This document shows, one piece after another, positions 16,542-25,139 of a stretch of DNA of 64,000 nt; position 1 is the stretch's first letter, and each line of letters starts with the position of its first letter. The notes under the pieces are model-generated. The model was not told the origin of the DNA. It made no database searches and saw only the letters and a list, made by a program, of their open reading frames with translations. The translations under genes were made by a program, and so were the position numbers. The stretch is from Vulcanimicrobiota bacterium (GTDB lineage Bacteria > Vulcanimicrobiota > Xenobia > Xenobiales > JADMJV01), in the NCBI GenBank assembly GCA_019637395.1, contig JAHBVR010000015.1, forward strand, positions 62,001-126,000, read 5' to 3'.

Positions 16542-16673
16542 TCCTCCCCATTCTGGCAACAAAGTTTACGTCCTGGCAACATGTGCCACAGGCTGTTAAC
16601 CCCGCGGAAAAACTTCCGCCCCCTCAGTGGCCCACAATGCGAGAAGATTCAACCGGCAGCGAGGAGTCCCCAG

Positions 16674-17579
16674 ATGAACGTCAGCTCCAAACCCACCAGC
16701 AGCACCACCAGCAAAACGTCATCTACCAGCAAAGCGAGATCCACCAGCTCGGTCAAGAAAACCTCGACCACCGCCAAACCCACCCGGGCGCAGGCTCCCA
16801 AGGATAACGTGTCGCTGAGCAAAGGGCTGAACGCCAGGCCCAATGCCGCCGTCCCCAACTTCGGCTCCTGGGCCATGTCCCCGCCGGCCGCGCCCCAGAC
16901 GGGAGCCAAGCCCGTGCCCAGCGACCCGGCTCCCCGCGTGGCTCCCAAGCCCCCCGCGCCGGAAACCAAAGTCGAGACCAAAGCGGAGCCCCAAACCGCC
17001 GCTCCCGAAGCCAAACCAGCCACCAGGCCCGAACCGCCAGCTCCCCCCAACGACGGCGGCCTGGCCAAAAAATTCGATGACGCCAGTTGGGGCACCGCTC
17101 AGGTGCGCCACACCGCCGAAGCCGTCCAGAAAGTCGGCGACGCGACCCGGCTCAAACCGTTAAGCAACGCCGGCACCTCCGCCCTCAAGCCCCTCAATCC
17201 GGGCGCCAGCGTGCTGGGTAGTGCCGCCTTCGGTAAAATGGCCTACGATAGCTTTCAGAAGGGCAACTACACCGATGCCGCCCTGCAAGGCGCCAACAGC
17301 CTGGCTCTGGCCGCCACCACCACTCCCGCCGCCATCAGGGGCGGAGCGCTCATCGCCAAGACGGCCGGCCGGGCCGCCCCGGCCCTGGGCGGGGCCCTGC
17401 AGGTTTACGACGGCTTCAAAAACGGCGATACCTGGGACAAGGTCAGCGGTGGCGCCAAACTGGCCGGCGCGGCTATGGTTGCGAGCGGCATCGGTGCCCC
17501 CGTCGGTGGAGCCCTGATCGTCGGCAGCTATATGGCCGACCTGGCTCGCTGGGGCTGGCAGGCTTATAACGGCAATTAG
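16674..17579 (+). CDS. Disordered-N-terminus protein with hydrophobic Gly/Ala-rich C-terminus
   Basis: 301 residues from ATG 16674 behind GAGGAG. Residues 1-40 are Ser/Thr/Lys-rich, DNVSLS lies at 44-49, and a Pro/Ala/Lys-rich stretch runs to about 140. The C-terminal 120 residues alternate amphipathic helices with Gly/Ala-rich hydrophobic segments (SGIGAPVGGALIVGSYMADL at the end), a pattern seen in pore-forming or membrane-inserting regions of some secreted toxins. No signal peptide. It is divergent from the FHA-BTAD regulator and might be its target. An effector role is inference only. Confidence 0.65.
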   Translation: MNVSSKPTSSTTSKTSSTSKARSTSSVKKTSTTAKPTRAQAPKDNVSLSKGLNARPNAAVPNFGSWAMSPPAAPQTGAKPVPSDPAPRVAPKPPAPETKVETKAEPQTAAPEAKPATRPEPPAPPNDGGLAKKFDDASWGTAQVRHTAEAVQKVGDATRLKPLSNAGTSALKPLNPGASVLGSAAFGKMAYDSFQKGNYTDAALQGANSLALAATTTPAAIRGGALIAKTAGRAAPALGGALQVYDGFKNGDTWDKVSGGAKLAGAAMVASGIGAPVGGALIVGSYMADLARWGWQAYNGN

Positions 17580-19408
17580 ATGGTGCGCCAACTGAGGATG
17601 CGCACGCGATCCGAGAGGTTGTAGAAAGTGCTCAGATCCAGGGTCCAGTCTTCAGTCCGCGTATAACCGGCCGTGCCGGGGGTCACGGTGATACCGCGTT
17701 GCCCCAGGGAACGCGAATTCTCGTTGAAAACACGAATATATTCCGGCAGAAGGTCCCGTACCTTCTGTTCCGCACCATCCAGGTAGGCATCGATCATTCC
17801 TTGATCGATTCCGCCCGCCCAGGCATTGGCCCGGTTCATGATAGCCGCGGCGGAAGCGGCGCGGCTGCGCTCCTCCTGCCAGCTTTCCCCGGGCCGGAGT
17901 GCTCCCGATCCGGGTTCGCACACTCCGATACGCAGTTTGCCATAGCCGATCATATCCGCCGGCGGGGAGTCGGGAGCAGCGATTTCCACCCAGGGTTCGG
18001 CCGGGGTTTTGGGGTGGACGATCTTGAACAGGGCGGGATCGGGGTTGTCGTAATTCATCGGGTCCCACTTCATTTTGATGTCCATCCAGGGCTGTCCGGA
18101 ATTGACATCAAAGGCCGGACCCCAGGCGTAGGCGTGATAGCCGAAGTCGGCCACCGACTGCATGCCGGGGGGAGTGCCGGGCACCGAACTGGTGACCGGA
18201 AAGCGCAGCCGGCCCGCCCCGGGCGTCTGCACCAGGCCCGCATCGGTGAACTGGCTCAAGCCGGTAGGAGCCGGGTTGTTGACCACCACCGAGCCGGCCA
18301 CCTGAATGTTGTTCACGTCGAGGTTGCCCTCCGTGTAGATTAAGCCGCGATACTCGGCACCGGAAGTGCCATGCAGTTGGACGTTCCCGCCAGCCACGAT
18401 GCCCGCCTGTTGATCTCCGGTGAACTGGCTGTCGCCACTCACAGTCACGTCGCGGGTGGCGATAAGAGCGCCCTTACCACGAATACCACCAGCCACGGTG
18501 ACCGAGCCGTTGACATAAATCACAGCTCCGTTCAGCTCCAGGCCTCCGCTGATGATAAGATTGTCGTTGGCACGGTAGAAGCCCTCGAATGGGGGCGGCT
18601 GGTTGAGGCTACCAGTGGTAATATCGGTTTTTTCGGCCCGGCTGATGGGATCGAGAGAAGCAAAATCAATGTCGGGCAGGGGCACCAGCTCGGCCTGGGG
18701 CCGCCTTTCCCCTTTGATGCTCACCGAATCGGTGAGCTCGATGGAACCGCGACTCTGAGCGTCACCCTCGACCTGGGTCAGACCACCCAGGCGCATCGCG
18801 GCCAGCGGACCCGCATCCAGAGCGTTGGTCACCACATGGCCCGGCTCCTTTTTGTCATCCGGCACGGCCGCGATGCCATTGGCCAGATCGGCCTGCGAGG
18901 CCACCGCAAAGACGTTGAGATTCTCCCCTTTCAAGGGAACGCTACTGCCGAGCACATACGGGAATTCAGGCACGTGAAGTATGACTTCGAGGCGCTGCTC
19001 CTGGCCGCGCCAGCGGCCCACCGCCACCAGGCAGGCGCGTTCGGCCGGAACGGGCACCCGGCCCCAGCGCGCCGCAGCCGAGGTGCCCAGGCTTCCGGTG
19101 AGATTGTTGGCGCTATTGTCGATTCCCAGCGCCCGGGCGCGACCCTGGTCGGTGCTCAACAGGCCTGTTCCTCCCGGGTAGGCTGGCAGGCTCAGGCTCA
19201 AATCGGGCAGCTGCGCGTCGTTCTGCTTCAAAAGCCGGGCCACGGCCGTCTGCGCGGTGGCTTCGGCCAACCGCCGGCAGCCTTCTTGGGCTTCGCTGCG
19301 CGAGCTGAGGCCTAACTGAAAGAGCCAGGTGGACGAGGTGGCAAAAAGCAGTCCGAAGAGAGCCATGCTCAGGAAGAGCACATTGATCAGCGAGGAGCCT
19401 CTTTTCAT
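17576..19408 (-). CDS. Pilus-associated (PilX-like) large secreted protein
   Basis: 610 residues beginning with a short basic stretch (MKRGSS) and a 25-residue hydrophobic helix, as in minor pilins of the PilX/GspK type, though the canonical prepilin site (G before F/M plus Glu at +5) is not evident. The middle is a beta-helix-like region with repeated short strands rich in Gly, Asn and Val (VIYVNGSVTVAGGI, DVTVSGDSQFTG), resembling polymer-forming or adhesive repeats. It is the last gene of a three-gene run with two prepilin-like genes, joined by a 4-bp overlap. Likely a tip or adhesin component of a type IV pilus or type II secretion pseudopilus. Confidence 0.75.
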   Translation of the reverse strand: MKRGSSLINVLFLSMALFGLLFATSSTWLFQLGLSSRSEAQEGCRRLAEATAQTAVARLLKQNDAQLPDLSLSLPAYPGGTGLLSTDQGRARALGIDNSANNLTGSLGTSAAARWGRVPVPAERACLVAVGRWRGQEQRLEVILHVPEFPYVLGSSVPLKGENLNVFAVASQADLANGIAAVPDDKKEPGHVVTNALDAGPLAAMRLGGLTQVEGDAQSRGSIELTDSVSIKGERRPQAELVPLPDIDFASLDPISRAEKTDITTGSLNQPPPFEGFYRANDNLIISGGLELNGAVIYVNGSVTVAGGIRGKGALIATRDVTVSGDSQFTGDQQAGIVAGGNVQLHGTSGAEYRGLIYTEGNLDVNNIQVAGSVVVNNPAPTGLSQFTDAGLVQTPGAGRLRFPVTSSVPGTPPGMQSVADFGYHAYAWGPAFDVNSGQPWMDIKMKWDPMNYDNPDPALFKIVHPKTPAEPWVEIAAPDSPPADMIGYGKLRIGVCEPGSGALRPGESWQEERSRAASAAAIMNRANAWAGGIDQGMIDAYLDGAEQKVRDLLPEYIRVFNENSRSLGQRGITVTPGTAGYTRTEDWTLDLSTFYNLSDRVRILSWRTI

Positions 19409-19989
19409 ATGCGGTTCCTGAAGTAGATTTTGCGGGACAACTGAATCTTTTCCGGCTGTGTCCGGCCGGCGTTGATTTCCAGCTCCAGGCGAATCTGAGC
19501 CACCGGACCAACCAGCAAAGCATAGTCGAAGTCGGTGACGTCGCTGGCCAACAGGTTTCGCCGCCCGGCGCCGGCGGCCATCTGGTCGAGTTGCGCGGGG
19601 CTGGGCAATAGCGGCAGTTGAGTGCGGGCCGGGACCGGGCTGGGGAAATGGTGGACCTGCCGGCGCTCGGGGTTCCAGCTGAGACAGGTCCAGTGGGCCT
19701 CCCAGAGCGGGGTGCTGACGTAGGGAGCAGGGTCTTGCAGGTGCATAGCCAGCACTCCGGAGGCTCCATGGGCGGGTGGTTGATAGGCCACTCCGGCCCT
19801 ACAGGAACGCTGTAGCAACGATTCGACGTGGGCCAACACGCTTTGCAACTGACCCATAGCGAAGCCGCGCTGGGATTCCTGCCGGGTCCAGCGCGAGGTG
19901 GAGGCCAGAGTGCTGGTGACGATCAGCAACACCACCGCCATCAGCGCGGAGACCAGCATCACCTCGGGCAGGCTCCAGCCCCTTCTCAT
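19405..19989 (-). CDS. Prepilin-like protein (PilW/GspJ type)
   Basis: 194 residues. The N-terminus MRRGWSLPEVMLVSALMAVV has the prepilin peptidase pattern: a glycine, then a hydrophobic helix with Glu at position +5. The rest is a globular head with two cysteines. It overlaps both neighbours by 4 bp, so translation is coupled. As a minor pilin it would sit in the inner membrane and initiate or cap a pseudopilus. No assembly ATPase, peptidase or secretin gene is adjacent; the PilT pair is 13 kb away. Confidence 0.85.
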   Translation of the reverse strand: MRRGWSLPEVMLVSALMAVVLLIVTSTLASTSRWTRQESQRGFAMGQLQSVLAHVESLLQRSCRAGVAYQPPAHGASGVLAMHLQDPAPYVSTPLWEAHWTCLSWNPERRQVHHFPSPVPARTQLPLLPSPAQLDQMAAGAGRRNLLASDVTDFDYALLVGPVAQIRLELEINAGRTQPEKIQLSRKIYFRNRI

Positions 19990-20408
19990 TTGGGCACCCG
20001 GGCCAGCACGCCCTGGGCCTGAGCCACTCGGGAGCCGTTGAGGTCGCGCCAGCGAACCTGCACGGAGAGGCGCCGGATATCCTGATCGGTAAGGCCCGTG
20101 TAGGCCGGACCGGAACCCACCAGGCTGGAGCTTTCCACCTCGACTTGATAAGCGGTCTGGTCCTGGAAGCGCCCATTGATCCGGGTGATGGGACCCAGGG
20201 GCAGGTCCGAGACGGAACGCGCCATTTGCATTTCCAGCAGATCATGAGCCAGACCGCAGGCTTCCAGCCGGTGACGGTGGGAAATGCCCCCGCGTTTGGC
20301 CTGCACCGACATGGCCGCCACTCCGAGCAAGGCCATGGCCAGCAGGCCCAAGGACAGAACCATCTCGGCCAGTGAGAACCCCCTGGAAGTGGCCATGAGT
20401 TCAGTCAT
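19986..20408 (-). CDS. Prepilin-like protein (PilV/GspI type)
   Basis: 140 residues. RGFSLAEMVLSLGLLAMALLG is a textbook class III signal: cleavage after Gly, methylation-type Phe at +1 and Glu at +5, then a 20-residue hydrophobic helix. The size and the conserved beta-rich head fit PilV/GspI. It is the first gene of the pseudopilin operon and overlaps the next one by 4 bp. The start could be the first ATG (20408) or the internal ATG five residues later. Confidence 0.88.
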   Translation of the reverse strand: MTELMATSRGFSLAEMVLSLGLLAMALLGVAAMSVQAKRGGISHRHRLEACGLAHDLLEMQMARSVSDLPLGPITRINGRFQDQTAYQVEVESSSLVGSGPAYTGLTDQDIRRLSVQVRWRDLNGSRVAQAQGVLARVPK

Positions 20409-20442
20409 TCTCCAGGATTGAAATACAGTCCTCTAGAAACCA

Positions 20443-21825
20443 TTGCTTGTGTCGTTTCGCCTGCTGCTGAGTTTCTGGGCGGTTTTTTTGGGTGTAGCTC
20501 AGGCTGAGCTTCCCGAGCAGGTCAAATTGTCGGTACATTCCTTTCCTCCCGGCGATGTCTATCTGGAAACAACGGTGGGTTCCGTTTATTTAGGTAAATC
20601 GGGTGAGCTTTTGACGGTCAAGCCGCCGGCCATGTTGGACGCCGCCCTGCGGCCGACCCAGTATTCCAATGGATTTCTGCTGCTGAAAGCGCCCGGCCAC
20701 AGCGAACTGCGCGTTTCGGTGCGGGCTCAGGATTGGTCCCGGGGGCGGCTACCGGCGGCGGGCAGCTATTCTCTGGCGGCGGCCAGTCCACTGGTGACGG
20801 TGCGCGACTATGTGACGGCTTATCCATGGGCTTGCCTGGGTCTGCTGGCATTGTTGCTGGTGGGTTTCGTCAAAGCCCGCACCTGGCGGCGCGGGATGCA
20901 TCATTTGCAGGGGCTGTTGGAGACGAAAGGAGACCCACTGATTGGCAAAAACCTGGGGCCCTACCAGGTTCAAAGTCGCATCGGGCAGGGTGGAATGGGA
21001 GCGGTTTATCGGGTCAGCCATCCGGACGGAGGCACCTATGCCGCCAAGGTGATTTATTTCCCGAACGCCGAGGCGCTGGAATTGCAGCGTTTTCGGCGAG
21101 AGTTCCGAGTGCTGACGCAGCTTCAGCATCCTTCTCTGTTGCGCGCTTTTGACTACGGCGAAGAAACTCAGATGGCATACTGCGTCTCGGAATTGCTGGA
21201 GGGCAAGACGCTGGATCACTATGTGCGGCCCGAAGGGTTGAGCTGGTCGGCCATCTGGCCCTGGGTGAAGTCCATTTTGGAAGGACTCGGCTACGCTCAC
21301 AAGGCCGGCGTGGTCCATCGCGATTTGAAGCCCGCCAACCTCATGGTGACGGACCAGGGCATCAAGATTTTGGACTTCGGTCTGGCTCGGCAGGCGCAGC
21401 TTACGGCCGTGACTTTAACCGGACAGGCTTTCGGCACGCCCACTTATATGGCGCCCGAGCAAGTGACAGCTTCGGGCACGGAGGTCGATCTACGCACGGA
21501 CCTGTATAGCCTGGGAGTCATCTTGTATGAATTACTGTCGGGCTTGCCTCCCTTCGTGAGCGAAGATGTCCAGGAGATGATTACGCAGCACATCACCGAG
21601 CCTCCCCCGCCGCTCTCCTCAAAAGTGGCGGATTTGCCGGAGGGACTGGCGGGAATAGTCCACACCCTGCTGGCCAAGAAGCCAGGCAATCGCTATGCCA
21701 GCGCCGAGCGCGTGCTCGAGCTGCTGGCCCAAGTTGGCACGGCTTCCGTCCCGGCCCCCGAGCCGGGCCAGCGTTCCAGCAGCTTGCCCGACACCGTGCC
21801 GGTGCCCCGGCGCCCCCGGGATTAA
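20443..21825 (+). CDS. Ser/Thr kinase with exported N-terminal domain
   Basis: 460 residues. An N-terminal signal peptide (ending AQA) leads into an extracytoplasmic domain, about 25-115, whose pattern SVHSFPPGDVYL...KAPGHSEL recalls PEGA domains. One membrane helix (127-145) follows, then a cytoplasmic kinase with GQGGMGAVY (181-189), lysine 202, HRDLKPAN (292-299), DFG (311-313) and APE (337-339), all intact. The order is reversed relative to most bacterial receptor kinases, which put the sensor last. The C-terminal 35 residues are Pro/Ser-rich. The start is TTG 20443 or GTG 20449. It is divergent from the pseudopilin operon, with only 34 bp between, suggesting shared control. Confidence 0.9.
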   Translation: MLVSFRLLLSFWAVFLGVAQAELPEQVKLSVHSFPPGDVYLETTVGSVYLGKSGELLTVKPPAMLDAALRPTQYSNGFLLLKAPGHSELRVSVRAQDWSRGRLPAAGSYSLAAASPLVTVRDYVTAYPWACLGLLALLLVGFVKARTWRRGMHHLQGLLETKGDPLIGKNLGPYQVQSRIGQGGMGAVYRVSHPDGGTYAAKVIYFPNAEALELQRFRREFRVLTQLQHPSLLRAFDYGEETQMAYCVSELLEGKTLDHYVRPEGLSWSAIWPWVKSILEGLGYAHKAGVVHRDLKPANLMVTDQGIKILDFGLARQAQLTAVTLTGQAFGTPTYMAPEQVTASGTEVDLRTDLYSLGVILYELLSGLPPFVSEDVQEMITQHITEPPPPLSSKVADLPEGLAGIVHTLLAKKPGNRYASAERVLELLAQVGTASVPAPEPGQRSSSLPDTVPVPRRPRD

Positions 21826-22754
21826 TTTTCGGGCATCCAGCCCCAGTCCGCACCGGCGGCGCCCGCGCCTTTGATGACGTCCACGATGGCGCCATTAGGA
21901 AAGAAGAGTTTGTCGACGTTGAGGCCTTTAGCCAGCCGGTCATCGGCGTTGAAGGCTTTGCCGTTGCTGAGGCCGCCGAAGGTCATCAGGCCGGGGTAGA
22001 GTTTCTGCAGCTCGGGGTCGCGCACGGCCTGGGTCAGTCCCTGGCCGTCAGGCTGGTATTTGCGCAGGATACCGAGAACCTTGCCGCCATCGATCTGTTT
22101 GCCGAGCACGATGGGGGCCTGGGGGCCGGCCGGGGCCGCGCCACCCATCGGGGCGGCCTGTCCGGCTCCTCCGGTTTTCGCGGCCCACTCCTGGACGGTG
22201 GCGGTGGGCTCGGGCGTACCCGCGCCCTCCGAGCCCCACTGCCAGCCGGGATTGGCAGCGCCGGCGCCGCGGATAACGTCGACCCACTCATAGCCGAGTT
22301 CGGTTTTGACCTGAATCCTATCGCCGCTGACGCCGACCACCTCCAGGCCGGCGGCCCGCAGTTCCGGAACCATGGCTTCGAGCAGTTGGCCGGCTTTGGC
22401 TTTGTCGCCCTGCACCGAATCGAGTTTGAAGTTCTGGGCCACGCGGCCAAAAATGTATTTGGGAGTGCGGTGCTCGGGATTGTCCAGCTTGGCCTGATCG
22501 TAGCCTTCCAGCGGCTGCTTGCTTTCCGAGCGATACGGGTCGGCCGGGCTGGCCGTCTTGGGGCTGGAGAGCATTCCGCTCCAGAAGTCATTAAGGCGGT
22601 CGCTGGCCAGAATCTCGCTGGCGCGGTCGGACAGTTCCACCCCCTGGTCGCGAGGCTGCTCGATCCTGACCGGTTGGGCCCGGGTCGGTTCCGGGCGGCT
22701 GACCGGCGTGGGCCGGGCGATGACTTGGCGTTGGGCTTCGCGGATGGCGCTCAT
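21822..22754 (-). CDS. Secreted-type protein with internal GAGAA-W-W repeat
   Basis: 310 residues from ATG 22754 behind GAGGGAGC. The N-terminal 60 are Pro/Arg/Gln-rich and include GVELSDRASEI (38-48), very like the FlgM-type motif. Two related domains follow; each ends with VDVI(R/K)GAGAA and then W-x-W, at about residues 158-173 and 290-307, so the protein arose by duplication. A Pro/Gly/Ala linker joins them. No enzyme motif, signal peptide or membrane segment. It is convergent with the kinase gene, overlapping by 4 bp. The family is not recognised; export by an unconventional route is possible. Confidence 0.65.
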   Translation of the reverse strand: MSAIREAQRQVIARPTPVSRPEPTRAQPVRIEQPRDQGVELSDRASEILASDRLNDFWSGMLSSPKTASPADPYRSESKQPLEGYDQAKLDNPEHRTPKYIFGRVAQNFKLDSVQGDKAKAGQLLEAMVPELRAAGLEVVGVSGDRIQVKTELGYEWVDVIRGAGAANPGWQWGSEGAGTPEPTATVQEWAAKTGGAGQAAPMGGAAPAGPQAPIVLGKQIDGGKVLGILRKYQPDGQGLTQAVRDPELQKLYPGLMTFGGLSNGKAFNADDRLAKGLNVDKLFFPNGAIVDVIKGAGAAGADWGWMPEN

Positions 22755-22891
22755 TATTTGTTTGCTCCCTCAATCGTTTCTCTCTGAGGTGAGGATGCCA
22801 CAGGCGCCATAGATGAGCCTTAGAGGCCCAGGTCATTTGTAAACAGTTCTTTTCAAGAGGCGGGTGGCCCGGCTGGCGCGAATTTCCTGGA

Positions 22892-23122
22892 ATGCGCTGC
22901 CAGGACTGTGGAGCACCGTGTGCGCCGGCAACTATCGTATGTCCCTTTTGCTCTTTCGAGGTGGGGCTGCAAAGGATGTCGGAAAGGCAACGCTTGATCC
23001 TGCTCTGGGCCATGCCGGTGATACGCGCCCTGGTGCTATTGTTTATCGTGCTTCTGGCTATGTCTGGCGCCGATCTTTCCCATTTTGTTTGCCGCGGCTG
23101 CCATGGCAATATCGGCGGATGA
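22892..23122 (+). CDS. Small zinc-ribbon membrane protein
   Basis: 76 residues. MRCQDCGAPC...CPFC is a double CxxC zinc ribbon in the first 20 residues; a hydrophobic helix of about 20 residues (38-58, RALVLLFIVLLAMSGADL) follows, and a second CxxC (CRGC) lies near the end. Such proteins sit in the membrane with the ribbon in the cytoplasm. The next gene begins inside its last codons in another frame, so the two are likely translated together. Confidence 0.65.
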   Translation: MRCQDCGAPCAPATIVCPFCSFEVGLQRMSERQRLILLWAMPVIRALVLLFIVLLAMSGADLSHFVCRGCHGNIGG

Positions 23123-24020
23123 TTATCTGGATGCGCTCCGGGACGAGGGTGAAGGCCACTCGACCGGGGCCTTCACCCTCGATCTGGAACGTTCTCGCGC
23201 CACGCTGCAGCACTTTCAGTTACCCTCGGCCTATCACTATGTCTTGCCTCTGGTCGCCTGCGCGGTGGCGGGAGGGGCGGACAGCCTGTCGATTTTTTCG
23301 GATCAGCACCGCCGCATCGTCGACCTCGATGGATTGGCGGTTAACCTGGAAGGCGGCGGTGCGGTCTCGAGTTACCTGCATGCGGCCCTGGCGGCGGCGG
23401 GCCGATTGGCCCATACGGACGTCTTTGGCGAGAGCCGGGATGGTCAGGCCGGCTTTCGATTTCGCCTGGCGGGAACGCAGTTGCTCATCAGTCCCCTTCC
23501 AGAGCAACAGCATTCGGTCAGGACCAGGCTGATTCTGACGCCTCTGCATCCCTGGGAAAACCGTTTGTTCGGCGCGGTCCGCTGGCTGGCCGGCCTGGGC
23601 CCCGCCGCCGATCCGGCGGCCGAACTTCTGAAAGCCTATTCGCGCTACAGTTCGGTTCCGATTCGGCTGAACTCCCGCCAGCTCAATTTGGAATGGCAGG
23701 GCCATTGGAAACTATTGGGAGTGCTCAATCGCCCGCCGTTGCAACTGCGGCCCCAGACCGCACTGCGCCAGGTCACCGTGTGCCGGGAGGTTCCTTTCGC
23801 CGGTTACCTGGGCCTGGGGGTGGGAGGCGGGGGAGCCCTGGTGATCGTGGACGGACTGCTCTACCCTCTCGACCTCCCGGGCGCCTCCCCGGAGTTTCGG
23901 GCGATCCTCTGGCATTCGGCTTTGCAGCGCGATCTATCCATGCTGAGATTGGTGGAAAACCAGGAACTGGAGCGCTTCCGTCAGACGGTAGTCGAGATCC
24001 TGACCGGGTTGATAAGTTAA
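23103..24020 (+). CDS. Hypothetical protein, possible degenerate GHKL ATPase fold
   Basis: About 305 residues if ATG 23103 is used; an in-frame start 18 bp upstream (23085) is also possible and no ribosome site decides. A helix followed by GGADSLSIF and then a hydrophobic strand, with a later FRFRLAGTQLLI segment, recalls the N-box helix and sheet of GHKL ATPases such as Hsp90, but the asparagine and the DxGxG loop are missing, so the resemblance may be chance. There is no signal peptide. It overlaps the small zinc-ribbon gene and probably works with it. Confidence 0.55.
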   Translation: MAISADDYLDALRDEGEGHSTGAFTLDLERSRATLQHFQLPSAYHYVLPLVACAVAGGADSLSIFSDQHRRIVDLDGLAVNLEGGGAVSSYLHAALAAAGRLAHTDVFGESRDGQAGFRFRLAGTQLLISPLPEQQHSVRTRLILTPLHPWENRLFGAVRWLAGLGPAADPAAELLKAYSRYSSVPIRLNSRQLNLEWQGHWKLLGVLNRPPLQLRPQTALRQVTVCREVPFAGYLGLGVGGGGALVIVDGLLYPLDLPGASPEFRAILWHSALQRDLSMLRLVENQELERFRQTVVEILTGLIS

Positions 24021-24065
24021 CGCTTTGGTGATGGAGTGCCGGGTCAGGCCGGCTAGGATGGGTGC

Positions 24066-25094
24066 ATGAAAATCGCCAGCAGTCTGCCCCCCCTTCATGC
24101 TCGTCGCCCCCGCAACGATGAGGATACGCGCATTGGAACCGAGTTGGTGACGGCGGGCACTTTGTATCAGGCCAATACCGAGCGGGCCCAGTCCTTCGAG
24201 AAGATGGTGGTGCCGCTGCGCGATCAGCCCAATGTGGTGATGGAGCGCCCGTTGTTGATTTCGCCGGGTTGGAATACCGATCTGCACAAGTTCGATCATC
24301 TGGCGCGCAAGCTGCTGGCTTCGGGTGAGAACGGCGATTATGCCGTGTATTTGAAGGAAGGGGCGGCTTACCAAGACCCGGAGGCGACCCGGCCGCTGGA
24401 TCTGGCGCAGATTCCTAAGAACATCAAAGTATTCGTGAATATTTGGGATCAATTGAACAGCCCTCCTTCGGTGACGGCTCCCCAGTTGAAGGAGAACCTG
24501 GCCGTTTTGCAGTCGGTGGTCGGTCCCGAGAAAGTGGACGTGCTGGCCTATAGCATGGGAGGCCTGGCTACTCGCAACTACCTGGACAAAGGCGGCGACG
24601 GAATTCGCAATCTGATGATCCTGGGCACGCCCAATCAGGGCTCACAGTTTGGCGTGCTGGCCGGTGAGGCGCTGGACCGCAACATCACCTGGGCGCTGGA
24701 CTATTGCGGCTTGAAACCCTCGGACCGGCCCGCCATGTATTGGACAGCGGCCAATTCGGCGGAAAACCGGGACCTGGCATCTCGCTGGGAACAGCAACGA
24801 GCGGCGGTGGAAGCGCTACGCATCGTGGGCGCGCGTGAAGAAGCCACCCCCTCCGCCGGTGAGAAGCCGTATGTGAAAGGTGACGGCATCGTCGAGCCGG
24901 ATTTGTTGGCCATGCCGTCGGCCGAGGTCACCGTGTTGGAGGGGCATCCCTTCTATCATCACGGGGCCCTGCCGCACGCTTCCGGGGTTTATGCGGAGAT
25001 GCGCGAATTCTTCGGGTGGAAAGAGGGAGCGGGCACTTTAGACCTGCCTCCCCTACCCCAGCCGCATTTCGATACGCCCTACGGCAAAATGTAG
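24066..25094 (+). CDS. Alpha/beta hydrolase (lipase/esterase-like)
   Basis: 342 residues. The fold is shown by ISPGWNTDLHKF (oxyanion region), AYSMGGLA (nucleophile elbow, Ala in place of the first Gly), GTPNQGS, an aspartate in GDGIVEPD and a histidine in HPFYHHGALPH, giving a full Ser-Asp-His triad. The pattern is like triacylglycerol lipases and PGAP1-type esterases. No signal peptide; the first 35 residues are Pro/Arg-rich. It begins 45 bp after the preceding gene and 45 bp before the coiled-coil gene, all on the plus strand. The substrate is unknown; lipids or acylated compounds are plausible. Confidence 0.85.
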   Translation: MKIASSLPPLHARRPRNDEDTRIGTELVTAGTLYQANTERAQSFEKMVVPLRDQPNVVMERPLLISPGWNTDLHKFDHLARKLLASGENGDYAVYLKEGAAYQDPEATRPLDLAQIPKNIKVFVNIWDQLNSPPSVTAPQLKENLAVLQSVVGPEKVDVLAYSMGGLATRNYLDKGGDGIRNLMILGTPNQGSQFGVLAGEALDRNITWALDYCGLKPSDRPAMYWTAANSAENRDLASRWEQQRAAVEALRIVGAREEATPSAGEKPYVKGDGIVEPDLLAMPSAEVTVLEGHPFYHHGALPHASGVYAEMREFFGWKEGAGTLDLPPLPQPHFDTPYGKM

Positions 25095-25139
25095 TCACAT
25101 TTTCAAGGAAATTTAAGCTCGCCGAGGCACTCTAGAGCT

